A stretch of 15,222 nt of DNA from Flavobacteriales bacterium (GTDB taxonomy: Bacteria; Bacteroidota; Bacteroidia; Flavobacteriales; Flavobacteriaceae): NCBI GenBank assembly GCA_027003085.1, contig JALWYR010000177.1:1-15222 (forward strand), written 5' to 3'. The position numbers and the translations under genes were made by a program. The notes under the pieces were generated by a model, which ran no database searches, had not been told where the DNA came from, and was given only the letters and a program-made list of their open reading frames with translations. How positions within the stretch are numbered: the stretch's first letter is position 1; each line of letters begins with the position of its first letter. Shown one piece after another: positions 14,838 to 15,222 of the stretch.

Positions 14838-14857
14838 GGATTTTTTATTTTTTGGGC

Positions 14858-14938
14858 GCCCGGCTGCCGGCGTTCGTGCATGCTGTGTTGCTTCACCTTC
14901 GTTCGCACCACAGCGCACTCACGCCGCAGCCGCCGGGC
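14858..14938. repeat. Long nested stem-loop A
   Basis: GCCCGGC (14858-14864) faces GCCGGGC (14932-14938), followed inward by an imperfect GCCGGCG/CGCCGC pairing. A nested second stem pairs GTGC (14876-14879) with GCAC (14915-14918) and GCTGTG (14882-14887) with CACAGC (14909-14914). Almost the whole 81 bases can fold. It lies just upstream of the minus-strand Nudix operon. Confidence 0.65.
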
Positions 14939-14962
14939 TGTCCGCTCAAATGCGGCTCGGGT

Positions 14963-15034
14963 GCGCCGGTTTTTGCATGGCCGGCGCTGCGGTCTCTTCC
15001 TCCGGGAGCCCCCGGCGCCGGCGCAAAAACGGCG
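14963..15034. repeat. Long nested stem-loop B
   Basis: The outer arm GCGCCGGTTTTTGC (14963-14976) pairs with GCAAAAACGGCG (15023-15034), with one base or bulge of difference. Inside it GGCCGGCGC (14979-14987) pairs with GGCGCCGGC (15014-15022) with a small offset. GCGCCGG (14963-14969) could instead pair locally with CCGGCGC (14981-14987). The motif GGGCTGTCCGCTC precedes it, and GGCGTCGCTTCAAG overlaps and continues past its 3' end. Confidence 0.65.
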
Positions 15035-15053
15035 TCGCTTCAAGTATGAAATA
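15031..15053 (+). repeat. Left copy of a 23-base inverted repeat
   Basis: It begins GGCGTCGCTTCAAG and matches the reverse complement of 15171-15193 at 21 of 23 positions. The differences are T for C at the 15th base and G for A at the 18th. It overlaps the 3' arm of stem-loop B. Confidence 0.85.
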
Positions 15054-15063
15054 TGGGAAAAGT

Positions 15064-15088
15064 TGCCGTTATTTTTGTCGAGAACAAA
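15064..15088 (+). repeat. Left copy of a split direct repeat
   Basis: TGCCGTTAT, nine unrelated bases, then GAACAAA. The same arrangement with identical spacing recurs at 15135-15159. The bases at 15070-15077 (TATTTTTG) also fit a -7 promoter box on the plus strand, but no gene follows within the window. Confidence 0.7.
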
Positions 15089-15093
15089 GCCGG

Positions 15094-15130
15094 CCATCCG
15101 AAGGCATAGCCGTAGCTATGGCAAGGATGG
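15094..15130. repeat. Central stem-loop between the direct repeats
   Basis: CCATCC (15094-15099) pairs with GGATGG (15125-15130), and GGCATAGC (15103-15110) with GCTATGGC (15115-15122) with one mismatch. The loop is CGTA (15111-15114). It sits midway between the direct repeats and close to the centre of the inverted-repeat interval. Confidence 0.75.
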
Positions 15131-15134
15131 TCAA

Positions 15135-15159
15135 TGCCGTTATCGGCAAAAAGAACAAA
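15135..15159 (+). repeat. Right copy of a split direct repeat
   Basis: TGCCGTTAT, nine bases, then GAACAAA, as at 15064-15088. This copy also contains a perfect small palindrome, TGCCG TTAT CGGCA (15135-15148), followed by an A-tract. Confidence 0.7.
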
Positions 15160-15170
15160 ACTTGGTTGGT

Positions 15171-15193
15171 TATTTTATGCTTGAAGCGACGCC
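15171..15193 (-). repeat. Right copy of the 23-base inverted repeat
   Basis: The minus strand begins GGCGTCGCTTCAAG, the same as 15031-15053, with 21 of 23 bases matching. GC-rich sequence continues beyond it to the window edge, so a second copy of the left-hand GC-rich element may begin here in inverted orientation. Confidence 0.83.
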
Positions 15194-15222
15194 CCCGTCC
15201 GCCCCTTCGCCGCATAACCGCT

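Larger units (their letters stand above)
14838..15222. other. Repeat-rich intergenic region without a credible gene
   Basis: From the Nudix promoter to the window edge I see no convincing coding sequence. The open frames here (100-126 codons) look like GC-rich artefacts with Ala/Arg/Pro-rich products. The left part (to about 15050) is GC-rich and strongly foldable. The right part (15054-15170) is balanced in composition and bracketed by inverted repeats. The component structures are listed separately. Confidence 0.7.

Noticed and set aside
14717..15097. 126-codon minus-strand and 100-codon plus-strand frames over the right-hand repeats
   Set aside because: They span the inverted repeats, have Arg/Ala/Pro-rich products, show no start context, and the minus-strand frame overlaps the Nudix gene.

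Overview
The window looks like chromosomal DNA from a member of the Bacteroidota. The evidence is several perfect or near-perfect TAnnTTTG promoter -7 boxes, weak or absent Shine-Dalgarno sequences, a lipoprotein signal, and an acyltransferase variant that I associate with this phylum. I cannot place it at a lower rank. No rRNA, tRNA, CRISPR array or transposase is visible.

Layout. (1) 1-1353, minus strand: two AT-rich genes for exported proteins of unknown function. One runs off the left edge and the other is a lipoprotein. (2) 1413-6681, plus strand: a 46-residue membrane protein overlaps the start of a membrane-anchored M28-peptidase-fold protein whose active site looks dismantled. A phospho-sugar mutase follows, and overlapping it an MsbA-type ABC exporter. 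(3) 6682-6982: a GC-rich gap holding six consecutive stem-loops separated by regular 10-11 base linkers. (4) 6983-11092, plus strand: a PaaK/CapK-like adenylate-forming enzyme and a family 2 glycosyltransferase, probably envelope-glycan genes, are separated by a lower-GC RloA/RloB-type pair (AAA ATPase plus TOPRIM-like protein), a likely anti-phage module. (5) 14822 down to 11095, minus strand: a compact housekeeping run of CoA-type Nudix hydrolase, PlsC-like acyltransferase, FAH-family enzyme, RibD and YigZ/IMPACT. It converges on the glycosyltransferase with 2 bases between them. (6) 14838-15222: no credible gene. It holds a GC-rich, strongly foldable element, then near-identical 23-base inverted repeats enclosing direct repeats and a central stem-loop.

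The mutase, the exporter, the CapK-like protein and the glycosyltransferase fit envelope or polysaccharide metabolism. RibD makes a riboflavin precursor. The Nudix, acyltransferase, FAH and YigZ genes appear to be general metabolism and repair functions that share a transcript.

The items most worth a second look are the stem-loop array at 6696-6964, the repeat-bounded region at the right end, and the degenerate M28 protein with its small membrane partner. All family calls come from reading motifs by eye; no search was run.
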